A stretch of DNA of 64,000 nucleotides from Bradyrhizobium sp. WSM3983. Lineage in GTDB: Bacteria > Pseudomonadota > Alphaproteobacteria > Rhizobiales > Xanthobacteraceae. Location: assembly GCF_000473045.1 (NCBI RefSeq), contig NZ_AXAY01000004.1, positions 124,001-188,000 on the forward strand, written 5' to 3'. Below, piece by piece: positions 57,338 through 64,000 of this stretch. The number at the start of each line of letters is the position of its first letter. Position 1 is the first letter of the stretch. The translations under genes were made by a program, and so were the position numbers. Under the pieces are notes generated by a model. That model was not told where the DNA came from. It saw only the letters and a list, made by a program, of their open reading frames with translations, and made no database searches.

Positions 57338-57892
57338 TTATTTCGCCGCGGTCGGCAGCGGCTTTGGGCTATCGGAGAGGCTGTTCAGGTAGGCGATGAC
57401 GTCGGCGCGCTCGCTATCCTTCGGGATGCCGGCGAAACCCATCGCGGTGCCCGGAATGGCGCCCTTCGGATTGGCGATGAACTTGTTCAGCTCGTCGATG
57501 GTCCAGGTGCCGCCCTTGGCCTTCATGGCTGCCGAGAAGTTGAAGCCGTTGCGGCCTTCGCCGCGGTGGTCGTCAACAATGCCAAAGAGATTTGGACCGA
57601 CGCGATTCGGGCCGCCCTTCTCGAAGGTGTGGCAGGCGGCGCACTTCTTGGCGGCGGCGGCGCCCTTCTCGACGGACGCGGTCTGGAGCAGCTTTTCGAT
57701 CGGCTCGGAGGGCGCAGCAGCAGCAGCGCCACCTTCCTTGTCGCCAGCCACTTCCTTCACGGCGATCTCGAAGCCCGGCTTTTCCGGCATCTTGGGCGAG
57801 AACAGCGCGCTCGCGGTGAAACTCGTCACCAGCAGAATGAGACAGGTGCCAAGCACGGCACCGAGGATCTTGTTGAGTTCGAAAGAGTCCAT
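57338..57892 (-). CDS. cycM: Membrane-anchored cytochrome c (CycM, c552-type)
   Basis: This 184-residue protein has an uncleaved N-terminal anchor, [20 protein letters not shown] to about residue 30, an Ala-rich linker, and a class I cytochrome c domain with the haem site CAACH near residues 83-87. The distal Met is in PGTAMGFAG near 150 and the end reads [13 protein letters not shown]. Length and sequence fit CycM of Bradyrhizobium, which carries electrons to the aa3 terminal oxidase under aerobic growth. The ATG at 57892 gives exactly the family length. Confidence 0.95.
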   Translation of the reverse strand: MDSFELNKILGAVLGTCLILLVTSFTASALFSPKMPEKPGFEIAVKEVAGDKEGGAAAAAPSEPIEKLLQTASVEKGAAAAKKCAACHTFEKGGPNRVGPNLFGIVDDHRGEGRNGFNFSAAMKAKGGTWTIDELNKFIANPKGAIPGTAMGFAGIPKDSERADVIAYLNSLSDSPKPLPTAAK

Positions 57893-58111
57893 TTCCGGCC
57901 AGGCCCCACACCGCAAGAAGGATTAGCGGCCGTGTCGACCGCCAGGACGAGCCTCGGGAGAATCAAACGTTCCTTATTGTTTCCCCGAGTTTTGCCATTC
58001 AGATATCGGTTTGCCCAGGGTCTGGCAACCCGTATAAGCGATGCGGCTTTCAGCCCATCCCCACCCCATTTCTCGGTGCGGAAAACACCCCATTTCCAGG
58101 CTCTTGAACCG

Positions 58112-58852
58112 ATGATCGATCCCCGCATCCTGGTGCTGATACCGGCCCGCATGGCCGCCACCCGCCTGCCCGGCAAGCCGCTCGCCGATATCGCCGGCCT
58201 GCCGATGATCGTGCACGTGATGCGGCGGGCAGAGGCCGCCGGCATCGGCCGGGTCGCGGTCGCAACCGATACGGCGGAAATCGCGTCCGTCGTGACCGCC
58301 CACGGCGGTGAGGCCGTGATGACCGGCTCCGAGCACCCCTCCGGCTCCGACCGCATCCACGAGGCCATGCAGAAGCTCGATCCGGATGGCAAGGCCGAGA
58401 TCGTGGTCAATCTCCAGGGTGATTTCCCGACCATCACGCCGCAGACCATACGCCAGGTGCTGCCGCCCTTTGACGATCCTGCCGTCGATATCGTGACGCT
58501 GGCGTCACAGATCCACACCGAGGAGGAGGACCTCGCCCCGAGCGTCGTGAAGGCCATCGGCTCGCCGATCGGGCCGCGACGGATGCGGGCTCTCTATTTT
58601 ACCCGCGCAACCGCCCCCTACGGCGACGGACCGCGCTACCACCATATCGGCCTCTATGCGTACCGCCGCGCGGCACTGGAACGATTTGTGTCGCTGCCAC
58701 GGTCTCCCCTGGAAGTTCAGGAAAATCTTGAGCAGCTCCGGGCGGTAGAAGCCGGCATGCGCATCGACATCATGATCGTCGACAGCGTGCCCCGCGGCGT
58801 CGACACGCCGCCCGATCTCGAAACCGCCCGCAGCATCCTTTCCAAATCCTGA
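58112..58852 (+). CDS. kdsB: 3-deoxy-manno-octulosonate cytidylyltransferase (CMP-KDO synthetase)
   Basis: This 246-residue protein activates KDO with CTP for the inner core of lipopolysaccharide. Its start, [20 protein letters not shown], holds the nucleotide-binding motif; [30 protein letters not shown] and [14 protein letters not shown] follow, all standard for KdsB. QGDFP instead of the common QGDEP is a small variation seen near the metal site. It is 21 bases before pheA, so they are probably co-transcribed. Confidence 0.95.
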   Translation: MIDPRILVLIPARMAATRLPGKPLADIAGLPMIVHVMRRAEAAGIGRVAVATDTAEIASVVTAHGGEAVMTGSEHPSGSDRIHEAMQKLDPDGKAEIVVNLQGDFPTITPQTIRQVLPPFDDPAVDIVTLASQIHTEEEDLAPSVVKAIGSPIGPRRMRALYFTRATAPYGDGPRYHHIGLYAYRRAALERFVSLPRSPLEVQENLEQLRAVEAGMRIDIMIVDSVPRGVDTPPDLETARSILSKS

Positions 58853-58873
58853 GCCGCTGCTACAAGGCCCGTC

Positions 58874-59734
58874 ATGAGCAAGCTAAAAATTGCATTCCAG
58901 GGCGAACCTGGCGCCAATTCCCATATCGCCATTGTCGAGGCCTATCCCGACGCCGAGCCGATGCCTTGCGCCACCTTCGAGGACGCGCTGTCGGCAATCT
59001 CCTCGGGCGAAGCCGATCTCGGCATGATCCCGATCGAGAATTCGGTCGCCGGCCGCGTCGCCGACATCCACCATTTGCTGCCGGCCTCTGGCCTCTTCAT
59101 CATCGGCGAATGGTTCCTGCCGGTCCGGCACCAATTGATGGCGATCAAGGGCACGAAACTGTCCGACATCAAGTCCGTCGAGAGCCATGTGCATGCGCTC
59201 GGCCAGTGCCGCCGCATCATCCGCAAGCTCGGCATCAAGGGCATCGTGCACGCTGACACCGCCGGCAGCGCCCGCGACATCTCGGAGCGCAAGGACAAGA
59301 CGGTCGCCGCGATCGCCTCGCGCCTTGCCGCGCAGATCTATGGGCTCGACATCCTTGCCGAGGACATCGAGGACGAGGCCCACAACACCACACGCTTCGT
59401 AGTGCTGGCCCGCGAGCCGAAATGGGCCGTGCAAGGTTCGGGCCCGCTGGTCACGACTTTTGTCTTCCGGGTGCGCAACCTTCCCGCCGCGCTCTACAAG
59501 GCGCTCGGCGGCTTCGCCACCAACGGCGTCAACATGACCAAGCTCGAAAGCTATATGGTCGACGGAAATTTCTTCGCCACGCAGTTTTATGCTGACGTCG
59601 ACGGCCATCCTGAAGACAAGGGTCTTGCGTTTGCGATCGAGGAGCTAAAGTTCTTCTCGCGCGAATTCCGCATCGTCGGCGTGTATCCGGGGCACCCGTT
59701 CCGCGCGACGTTCAGCGAGACGCAGCAGGATTGA
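58874..59734 (+). CDS. pheA: Prephenate dehydratase
   Basis: This 286-residue single-function enzyme converts prephenate to phenylpyruvate in phenylalanine synthesis. The catalytic PDT domain starts KIAFQGEPGANSHIA and ends with the conserved HNTTRFVVLA near residue 173; a C-terminal ACT domain (TFVFRVRNLPAALYKALGGF, KLESYMVDG) gives phenylalanine feedback. There is no chorismate mutase domain, unlike E. coli PheA. Confidence 0.95.
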   Translation: MSKLKIAFQGEPGANSHIAIVEAYPDAEPMPCATFEDALSAISSGEADLGMIPIENSVAGRVADIHHLLPASGLFIIGEWFLPVRHQLMAIKGTKLSDIKSVESHVHALGQCRRIIRKLGIKGIVHADTAGSARDISERKDKTVAAIASRLAAQIYGLDILAEDIEDEAHNTTRFVVLAREPKWAVQGSGPLVTTFVFRVRNLPAALYKALGGFATNGVNMTKLESYMVDGNFFATQFYADVDGHPEDKGLAFAIEELKFFSREFRIVGVYPGHPFRATFSETQQD

Positions 59735-59738
59735 TGGT

Positions 59739-59853
59739 CGCCCCGGCGAAGGCCGGGGCCCATAACCACCGATGCATGCTGTTGCGAAAGGTCTTTGACA
59801 CCGAGTTTCCCTGGAGAGATTCCGCGGTATGGGTCCCGGCCTTCGCCGGGACG
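59739..59853. repeat. Palindromic intergenic repeat, copy 4 (complete)
   Basis: Arms of 24 bases at 59739-59762 and 59830-59853 are inverted copies with two mismatches; each arm is a hairpin around GGCGAAGGCC or its complement. The layout matches copy 3 between ureF and ureG. It fills the gap between convergent pheA and the oxidoreductase gene and may end transcription from both sides. Confidence 0.85.
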
Positions 59854-59858
59854 ACGAT

Positions 59859-60875
59859 CTACGCTACGCTTTTCGCCAGCCCAAACGCTTCCGCCAGCAG
59901 CGAATATGATTTCTTTCGCGCCTCGTGGTCGTACACGGCCGTGATCACCATCAACTCGTCCGGCTTGCTCGCATCCATCAACGGCTGCAGCTTCTCCTGC
60001 ACCGTCGCTAGATTGCCGACGAACAATCGCGAGCGGTTGCGCGCGATCGAGACGCGCTCCGAGTCTGTATAGGGATAAGCCAGCGCCTCCTCGACGCTCG
60101 GCAGCGGCAGATATTGACCGCGGTCGCGGCGCAGCCGATTGAGGTCGAAAGACGTGGCGAGCTTTTCGGCCTCTTCGTCGGTATCCGCCGTGATGACGGC
60201 GACCGCAAGGATCGCGTGCGGGCTCGCATTCCAGGTTGAGGGCTGGAAGCGATTGCGGTAGCGCACCATCGCATCGATCGCGTCATGAGACGCGAAATGA
60301 TGGGCGAAGGCGAAGCCCATGCCGACTTGCGCGGCAAGCTCCGACGAATAATCGCTGGAGCCGAGCAGCCAGATCGGTGGCAGCTTCGTATCGTCGGGCA
60401 TCGCGACGACGTTGTGGTAGGGATGGCCTGCAGGGAATTCGCGGGTCTCCCACAGGATCAATTCGTGCAGCCGCTCCAGAAAATCATCGCCCTCGCGGCG
60501 ATCGAGCCGGCCGCGCAGCGCATAGGCCGTGGCTCCGTCGGTGCCGGGCGCGCGACCGAGGCCAAGGTCGATGCGGCCGGGAAACAGCGCCTCCAGCATC
60601 TTGAAGCGCTCGGCCACGACCAGCGGCGCGTGGTTGGGCAGCATCACGCCGCCGGAGCCGACGCGGATGTGCTTCGTCACCGCCGCGATCTGCCCGATCA
60701 TCACGTCGGGCGCCGGGCTTGCGACCGAGGCGAGGTTGTGATGCTCGGCAAGCCAGTAGCGGACATAGCCGAGCCCATCGACTTGGCGCGCCAGGTCGAT
60801 GCTGTTGCGCAGCGCCGCGGCGGGCTTTGTGCCTGTGGTGACGACGGAGAGGTCGAGAACTGAAAGCGGGATCAT
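59859..60875 (-). CDS. LLM-class (luciferase-like) flavin-dependent oxidoreductase
   Basis: This 338-residue protein has the bacterial-luciferase-like TIM barrel. The opening MIPLSVLDLSVVTTGTKPAA, then GYVRYWLAEHHNLASVASPA, HIRVGSGGVMLPNHAPLVVA and DLGLGRAPGTD, are typical of the 'MsnO8/alkanal monooxygenase alpha-like' class. It uses FMN; the substrate is unknown. It stands alone on the minus strand and diverges from metF. Confidence 0.9.
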   Translation of the reverse strand: MIPLSVLDLSVVTTGTKPAAALRNSIDLARQVDGLGYVRYWLAEHHNLASVASPAPDVMIGQIAAVTKHIRVGSGGVMLPNHAPLVVAERFKMLEALFPGRIDLGLGRAPGTDGATAYALRGRLDRREGDDFLERLHELILWETREFPAGHPYHNVVAMPDDTKLPPIWLLGSSDYSSELAAQVGMGFAFAHHFASHDAIDAMVRYRNRFQPSTWNASPHAILAVAVITADTDEEAEKLATSFDLNRLRRDRGQYLPLPSVEEALAYPYTDSERVSIARNRSRLFVGNLATVQEKLQPLMDASKPDELMVITAVYDHEARKKSYSLLAEAFGLAKSVA

Positions 60876-61273
60876 GGCGCGCTAACCTAGTGGAGGGCCG
60901 CGCCGCGGCAATGGGCCAACAGCGCAGGTCTGGCGTGCGCGGGCGGAGAGGTCGCGCGGCGGCAAGAGGGGCGTTGGGACGCTTGCAGGTCATGTAACAC
61001 CAAATTCATCTTGCCCACCCAACACGAATCGACTCTATCGGCCACCTAAAAATAGCTATATTGCTGATATTATTTGAATATATATCTCCTTAAGCCACTT
61101 CCCACCCTCATCCTCCACATCGCAATATTCGATGTTATTCTACAAAAAGTGGGCGATTTCCCATCCTCGATGGGCTGTCGAGAAACCCGCTTTTGCCCTA
61201 TCTTAGCCTCTCCGAAGCTAGATCCGACCGCCGGCCACCAGACTGCTGACGGCCCCCTGGAGTGAGTGGTGCC
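60876..61273. other. Divergent gap upstream of metF-metH with structured AT-rich leader
   Basis: This gap of 398 bases has no supported gene. From about 61030 to 61150 it is strongly AT-rich, unlike its surroundings. A hairpin CCCATC-CTC-GATGGG lies at 61160-61174, with further pairing possibilities outside it (GGG/CCC, TTTC/GAAA). I could not fit it to the SAH, SAM-II or other S-adenosyl riboswitch patterns I know. The metF ribosome binding site GGAGTGAG lies at the end of the gap. Confidence 0.4.
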
Positions 61274-62212
61274 ATGACCGATTTGACGACGCCTGCCCAC
61301 ACTGACGGGCAACACGGGCACCTCCAAAACGGCCTCTCCTCAAAGCGGCCAGCGATCTCCTTCGAGTTCTTCCCGCCTAAGACGGAAGATATGGAGCGGA
61401 ATCTCTGGGAAACCATTAACCGGCTCGCCCCGCTCGACCCGAAATTCGTCTCGGTGACCTACGGCGCCGGCGGCTCAACGCGTGAGCGCACCCACTCCAC
61501 CATCTCCCGCATCCTCAAGGAGACTGCGCTGCTGCCGGCCGCGCATCTAACCTGCGTCGGCGCCTCGCGCGGAGAGATCGACGAGATCGTCGACCGCTAC
61601 CACGAGGTCGGCGTCCGCCACATCGTCGGCCTGCGCGGCGACCCCGCCGGCGGCATCGGCACGCCGTACTCTGCTCATCCCGACGGCTATCAGACGTCTG
61701 ATGCGCTCGTCGCGGGAATCAAGAAGCGGCATGCGGATATAGAGATCTCGGTCTCGGCCTACCCCGAAAAGCATCCCGAGGCGCGCGACTTCGACGCCGA
61801 TATCGATACGCTGAAGGCCAAAGTCGACGCTGGCGCGACGCGCGCGATTACGCAGGTGTTCTTCGATAACGACCTCTACTTCCGTTATCTCGATCGCGTC
61901 CGCGCCCGCGGCATCAACATCCCGATCGTGCCGGGCATCATGCCCATGCACAATTTCAAGCAGGCCCGCAATTTCGTCACCCGCGCCGGCACCACCGTGC
62001 CGGACTGGTTCGCCGCGAAGTTCGAGGGCCTCGATGACGATGCCGAGACCCGCAAGCTGGTCGCCGCAACCGTCGCGGCCGGCCAGGTGCAGAAGCTCGC
62101 CAAGCACGGCGTCGACACCTTCCATTTCTACACCATGAACCGCGCCGATCTCGTGTTCGCGATCAGCCATTTGCTCGGCATTCGCGCCAAGAGCGCGCAG
62201 AAGGCGGCTTAA
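61274..62212 (+). CDS. metF: Methylenetetrahydrofolate reductase
   Basis: This 312-residue flavoprotein reduces methylene-THF to methyl-THF, the methyl donor for MetH. Family segments are ISFEFFPPKTEDMERNLWET near residue 29, VSVTYGAGGSTRERTHSTI, VGLRGDP, and TQVFFDNDLYFRYLDRVRA. It starts at the ATG at 61274; a GTG four codons earlier is open. It is followed after 6 bases by metH, so substrate supply and use are encoded together. Confidence 0.96.
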   Translation: MTDLTTPAHTDGQHGHLQNGLSSKRPAISFEFFPPKTEDMERNLWETINRLAPLDPKFVSVTYGAGGSTRERTHSTISRILKETALLPAAHLTCVGASRGEIDEIVDRYHEVGVRHIVGLRGDPAGGIGTPYSAHPDGYQTSDALVAGIKKRHADIEISVSAYPEKHPEARDFDADIDTLKAKVDAGATRAITQVFFDNDLYFRYLDRVRARGINIPIVPGIMPMHNFKQARNFVTRAGTTVPDWFAAKFEGLDDDAETRKLVAATVAAGQVQKLAKHGVDTFHFYTMNRADLVFAISHLLGIRAKSAQKAA

Positions 62213-62218
62213 GACAAC

Positions 62219-64000
62219 ATGACCGTGTCCACCTCTCCCAAGCGAACCGCCCTCATCAACGCCGCGCGCGAGCGCATCCTCGTGCTCGACGGCGCCATGG
62301 GCACGATGATCCAGAACCTGCAGTTCGACGAAGCCGCCTTCCGGGGCGAGCGCTTCAAGAACTTCCATCGCGACCTGCGCGGCAACAATGACCTCCTGAT
62401 CCTGACCCAGCCGCAGGCGATCGAGGACATCCACGCCGCGTACTTGCGCGCCGGCGCCGACATCGTCGCGACCAACACCTTCTCAACGACCTCGATCGCG
62501 CAGGCCGATTACGACCTCACCGACATCGTCTACGAGATGGCGCGCGAAGGCGCCCGCCTCGCCGGCAATGCCGCCAAGCGTGTCGCGGCAGAGGACGGCA
62601 AGCCGCGCTTCGTTGCCGGCGCCATTGGACCGACCAACCGCACCGCCTCGATCTCGCCCGACGTTTCCAACCCCGGCTATCGCGCGGTCACTTTCGACGA
62701 TCTGCGCAAATCCTACGGCGAACAGATCAACGGCCTGCTCGACGGCGGCGTCGATTTGCTGCTGGTCGAGACCATCTTCGATACGCTGAACGCCAAGGCG
62801 GCGCTCTATGCGATCGCGGAAATCACCGAACAGCGCGGCATCGATATGCCGGTGATGGTGTCGGGTACCATCACCGACAAATCCGGCCGCCTGCTGTCGG
62901 GCCAGATGCCGGAAGCGTTCTGGAATTCGGTGCGGCACGCAAAGCCCGTGACTATCGGCTTCAACTGCGCGCTCGGCGCCGAAGACCTGCGCGCGCACAT
63001 CGCAGATATCGGCCGCGTCGCCGAGACGCTTGTTTGCGCTTATCCCAACGCCGGCCTGCCTAACGAATTCGGCCAGTATGACGAGACGCCGGAATACATG
63101 GCGCGCCTGATCGGCGAGTTCGCGCGTGATGGCTTGGTCAACATCGTCGGCGGCTGCTGTGGCACCACGCCGGACCATATCGCGGCGATCGCGGCCGCCG
63201 TCGCCCCGCACAAGCCGCGCATCGTGCCGGAGATCGAGCCGCGGCTGCGGCTCTCGGGCCTCGAGCCCTTCATTCTGACGGATGCGATTCCGTTCGTGAA
63301 CGTCGGCGAGCGCACCAACGTCACGGGCTCGGCGCGGTTCCGCAAGCTGATCACCAATGGTGACTACGCCGCCGCTCTCCAGGTCGCGCGCGACCAGGTC
63401 GAGAACGGCGCGCAGATCATCGACGTCAACATGGACGAGGGGCTTCTGGATTCCGAAGCCGCGATGGTGACCTTCCTCAACCTCGTCGCCGCCGAGCCCG
63501 ACATCGCCCGCGTCCCCGTGATGGTCGATTCGTCGAAATTCTCGGTGATCGAGGCCGGCCTGAAATGCGTGCAGGGCAAGCCGGTCGTCAATTCGATCTC
63601 GATGAAGGAAGGCGAGGACAAGTTCATTCACGAGGCCAGGATCGCCCGCCGTCACGGCGCCGCGGTCGTGGTGATGGCGTTCGACGAGGTCGGCCAGGCC
63701 GACACGTTCACGCGCAAGACCGAGATCTGCAAGCGCGCCTACGACATCCTGGTGAACCGCGTCGGCTTCCCGCCGGAAGACATCATCTTCGATCCGAATA
63801 TATTTGCGATCGCGACCGGCATCGAGGAGCACAACAATTACGGCGTCGACTTCATCGAGGCGACGCGCTGGATCCGCAAGAACCTGCCGGGCGCGCACAT
63901 CTCGGGCGGCGTCTCCAACCTCTCCTTCTCGTTCCGCGGCAACGAGCCGGTGCGCGAGGCCATGCACTCGGTGTTTCTGTACCACGCCATCAAGGCCGGC
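62219..64000 (+). CDS. metH: Cobalamin-dependent methionine synthase MetH (5' part)
   Basis: The frame from the ATG at 62219 runs 594 codons to the right edge. The homocysteine-binding module comes first: [36 protein letters not shown], and the zinc ligands in GFNCALG near residue 245 and GGCCGTTP near 312. The pterin module follows from about 350 with [17 protein letters not shown] and [16 protein letters not shown]. The B12-binding and reactivation modules lie outside the window. Long open frames on the opposite strand here are not genes. Confidence 0.96.
   Translation, partial: MTVSTSPKRTALINAARERILVLDGAMGTMIQNLQFDEAAFRGERFKNFHRDLRGNNDLLILTQPQAIEDIHAAYLRAGADIVATNTFSTTSIAQADYDLTDIVYEMAREGARLAGNAAKRVAAEDGKPRFVAGAIGPTNRTASISPDVSNPGYRAVTFDDLRKSYGEQINGLLDGGVDLLLVETIFDTLNAKAALYAIAEITEQRGIDMPVMVSGTITDKSGRLLSGQMPEAFWNSVRHAKPVTIGFNCALGAEDLRAHIADIGRVAETLVCAYPNAGLPNEFGQYDETPEYMARLIGEFARDGLVNIVGGCCGTTPDHIAAIAAAVAPHKPRIVPEIEPRLRLSGLEPFILTDAIPFVNVGERTNVTGSARFRKLITNGDYAAALQVARDQVENGAQIIDVNMDEGLLDSEAAMVTFLNLVAAEPDIARVPVMVDSSKFSVIEAGLKCVQGKPVVNSISMKEGEDKFIHEARIARRHGAAVVVMAFDEVGQADTFTRKTEICKRAYDILVNRVGFPPEDIIFDPNIFAIATGIEEHNNYGVDFIEATRWIRKNLPGAHISGGVSNLSFSFRGNEPVREAMHSVFLYHAIKAG

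Noticed and set aside
61074..61265. 63-codon open frame upstream of metF
   Set aside because: There is no ribosome binding site or recognisable domain; it lies in AT-rich promoter DNA.
60876..61273. SAH or SAM-II riboswitch ahead of metF
   Set aside because: The conserved core sequences I know for these classes are not present; only generic hairpins are seen.
62483..63985. 500-codon open frame on the minus strand
   Set aside because: It lies wholly inside metH, which reads as an unmistakable enzyme on the plus strand; the minus-strand protein is low-complexity Arg/Asp/Val-rich, as expected from GC-rich antisense.

Overview
The window is high-GC chromosomal DNA from an alphaproteobacterium, most likely Bradyrhizobium or a close relative. 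The gene content supports this: a 184-residue membrane-anchored cytochrome c of the CycM type, urt urea-transport and ure urease genes in one block, a Tad/Cpa pilus locus, yejABEF with two binding proteins, DUF2865 and OpgC proteins, and palindromic intergenic repeats of the kind common in that genus. This is judged from recognisable protein families only; no database search was possible. I see no rRNA, tRNA, insertion sequence, prophage or CRISPR array.

Layout. 1-4.1 kb: sulfate assimilation (cysG, cut by the left edge, divergent from cysD-cysNC). 4.2-6.7 kb: malate synthase G and a tiny membrane protein. 6.9-11.4 kb: two tandem, near-duplicate chemoreceptors. 11.4-18.9 kb: envelope genes (DUF2865, L,D-transpeptidase, AI-2E-type permease, DUF883 and holin-like pair, OpgC), a TetR regulator and a CHASE/HWE-type sensor kinase. 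19.1-31.9 kb: a 12.8-kb, single-strand urea block reading urtABCDE, ureDAB, a DUF559 nuclease-like gene, a MESH1-like HD hydrolase, ureC, a small monooxygenase, ureE, ureF, ureG. A good sigma-54 promoter match precedes urtA. 32.4-34.8 kb: DEAD-box helicase, IF-1 and cold-shock protein. 34.9-46.4 kb: an orphan secretin-N-domain protein, a fatty-acid hydroxylase family protein, then the Tad pilus genes pilA, cpaA-F, tadB, tadC and a convergent tadD-like gene. 46.8-49.4 kb: small membrane protein, leucyl aminopeptidase, NlpC/P60 peptidase. 49.4-57.1 kb: yejF, yejE, yejB and two yejA-like binding proteins. 57.3-60.9 kb: cycM, kdsB, pheA and a luciferase-like oxidoreductase. 60.9-64 kb: metF and metH (cut by the right edge).

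How the genes work together. The urt transporter imports urea, the ureABC enzyme splits it to ammonia and CO2, and ureDEFG load nickel; the sigma-54 box suggests nitrogen control of the whole set. The most unusual points are two non-urease genes lodged between ureB and ureC: a DUF559 gene framed by three copies of a C-rich repeat, one copy apparently supplying its ribosome binding site, and a protein closely resembling MESH1 (ppGpp/NADPH hydrolase). Other points of interest are the twin chemoreceptors, a sensor kinase with a degenerate ATP-binding region, and long inverted repeats in several leaders.
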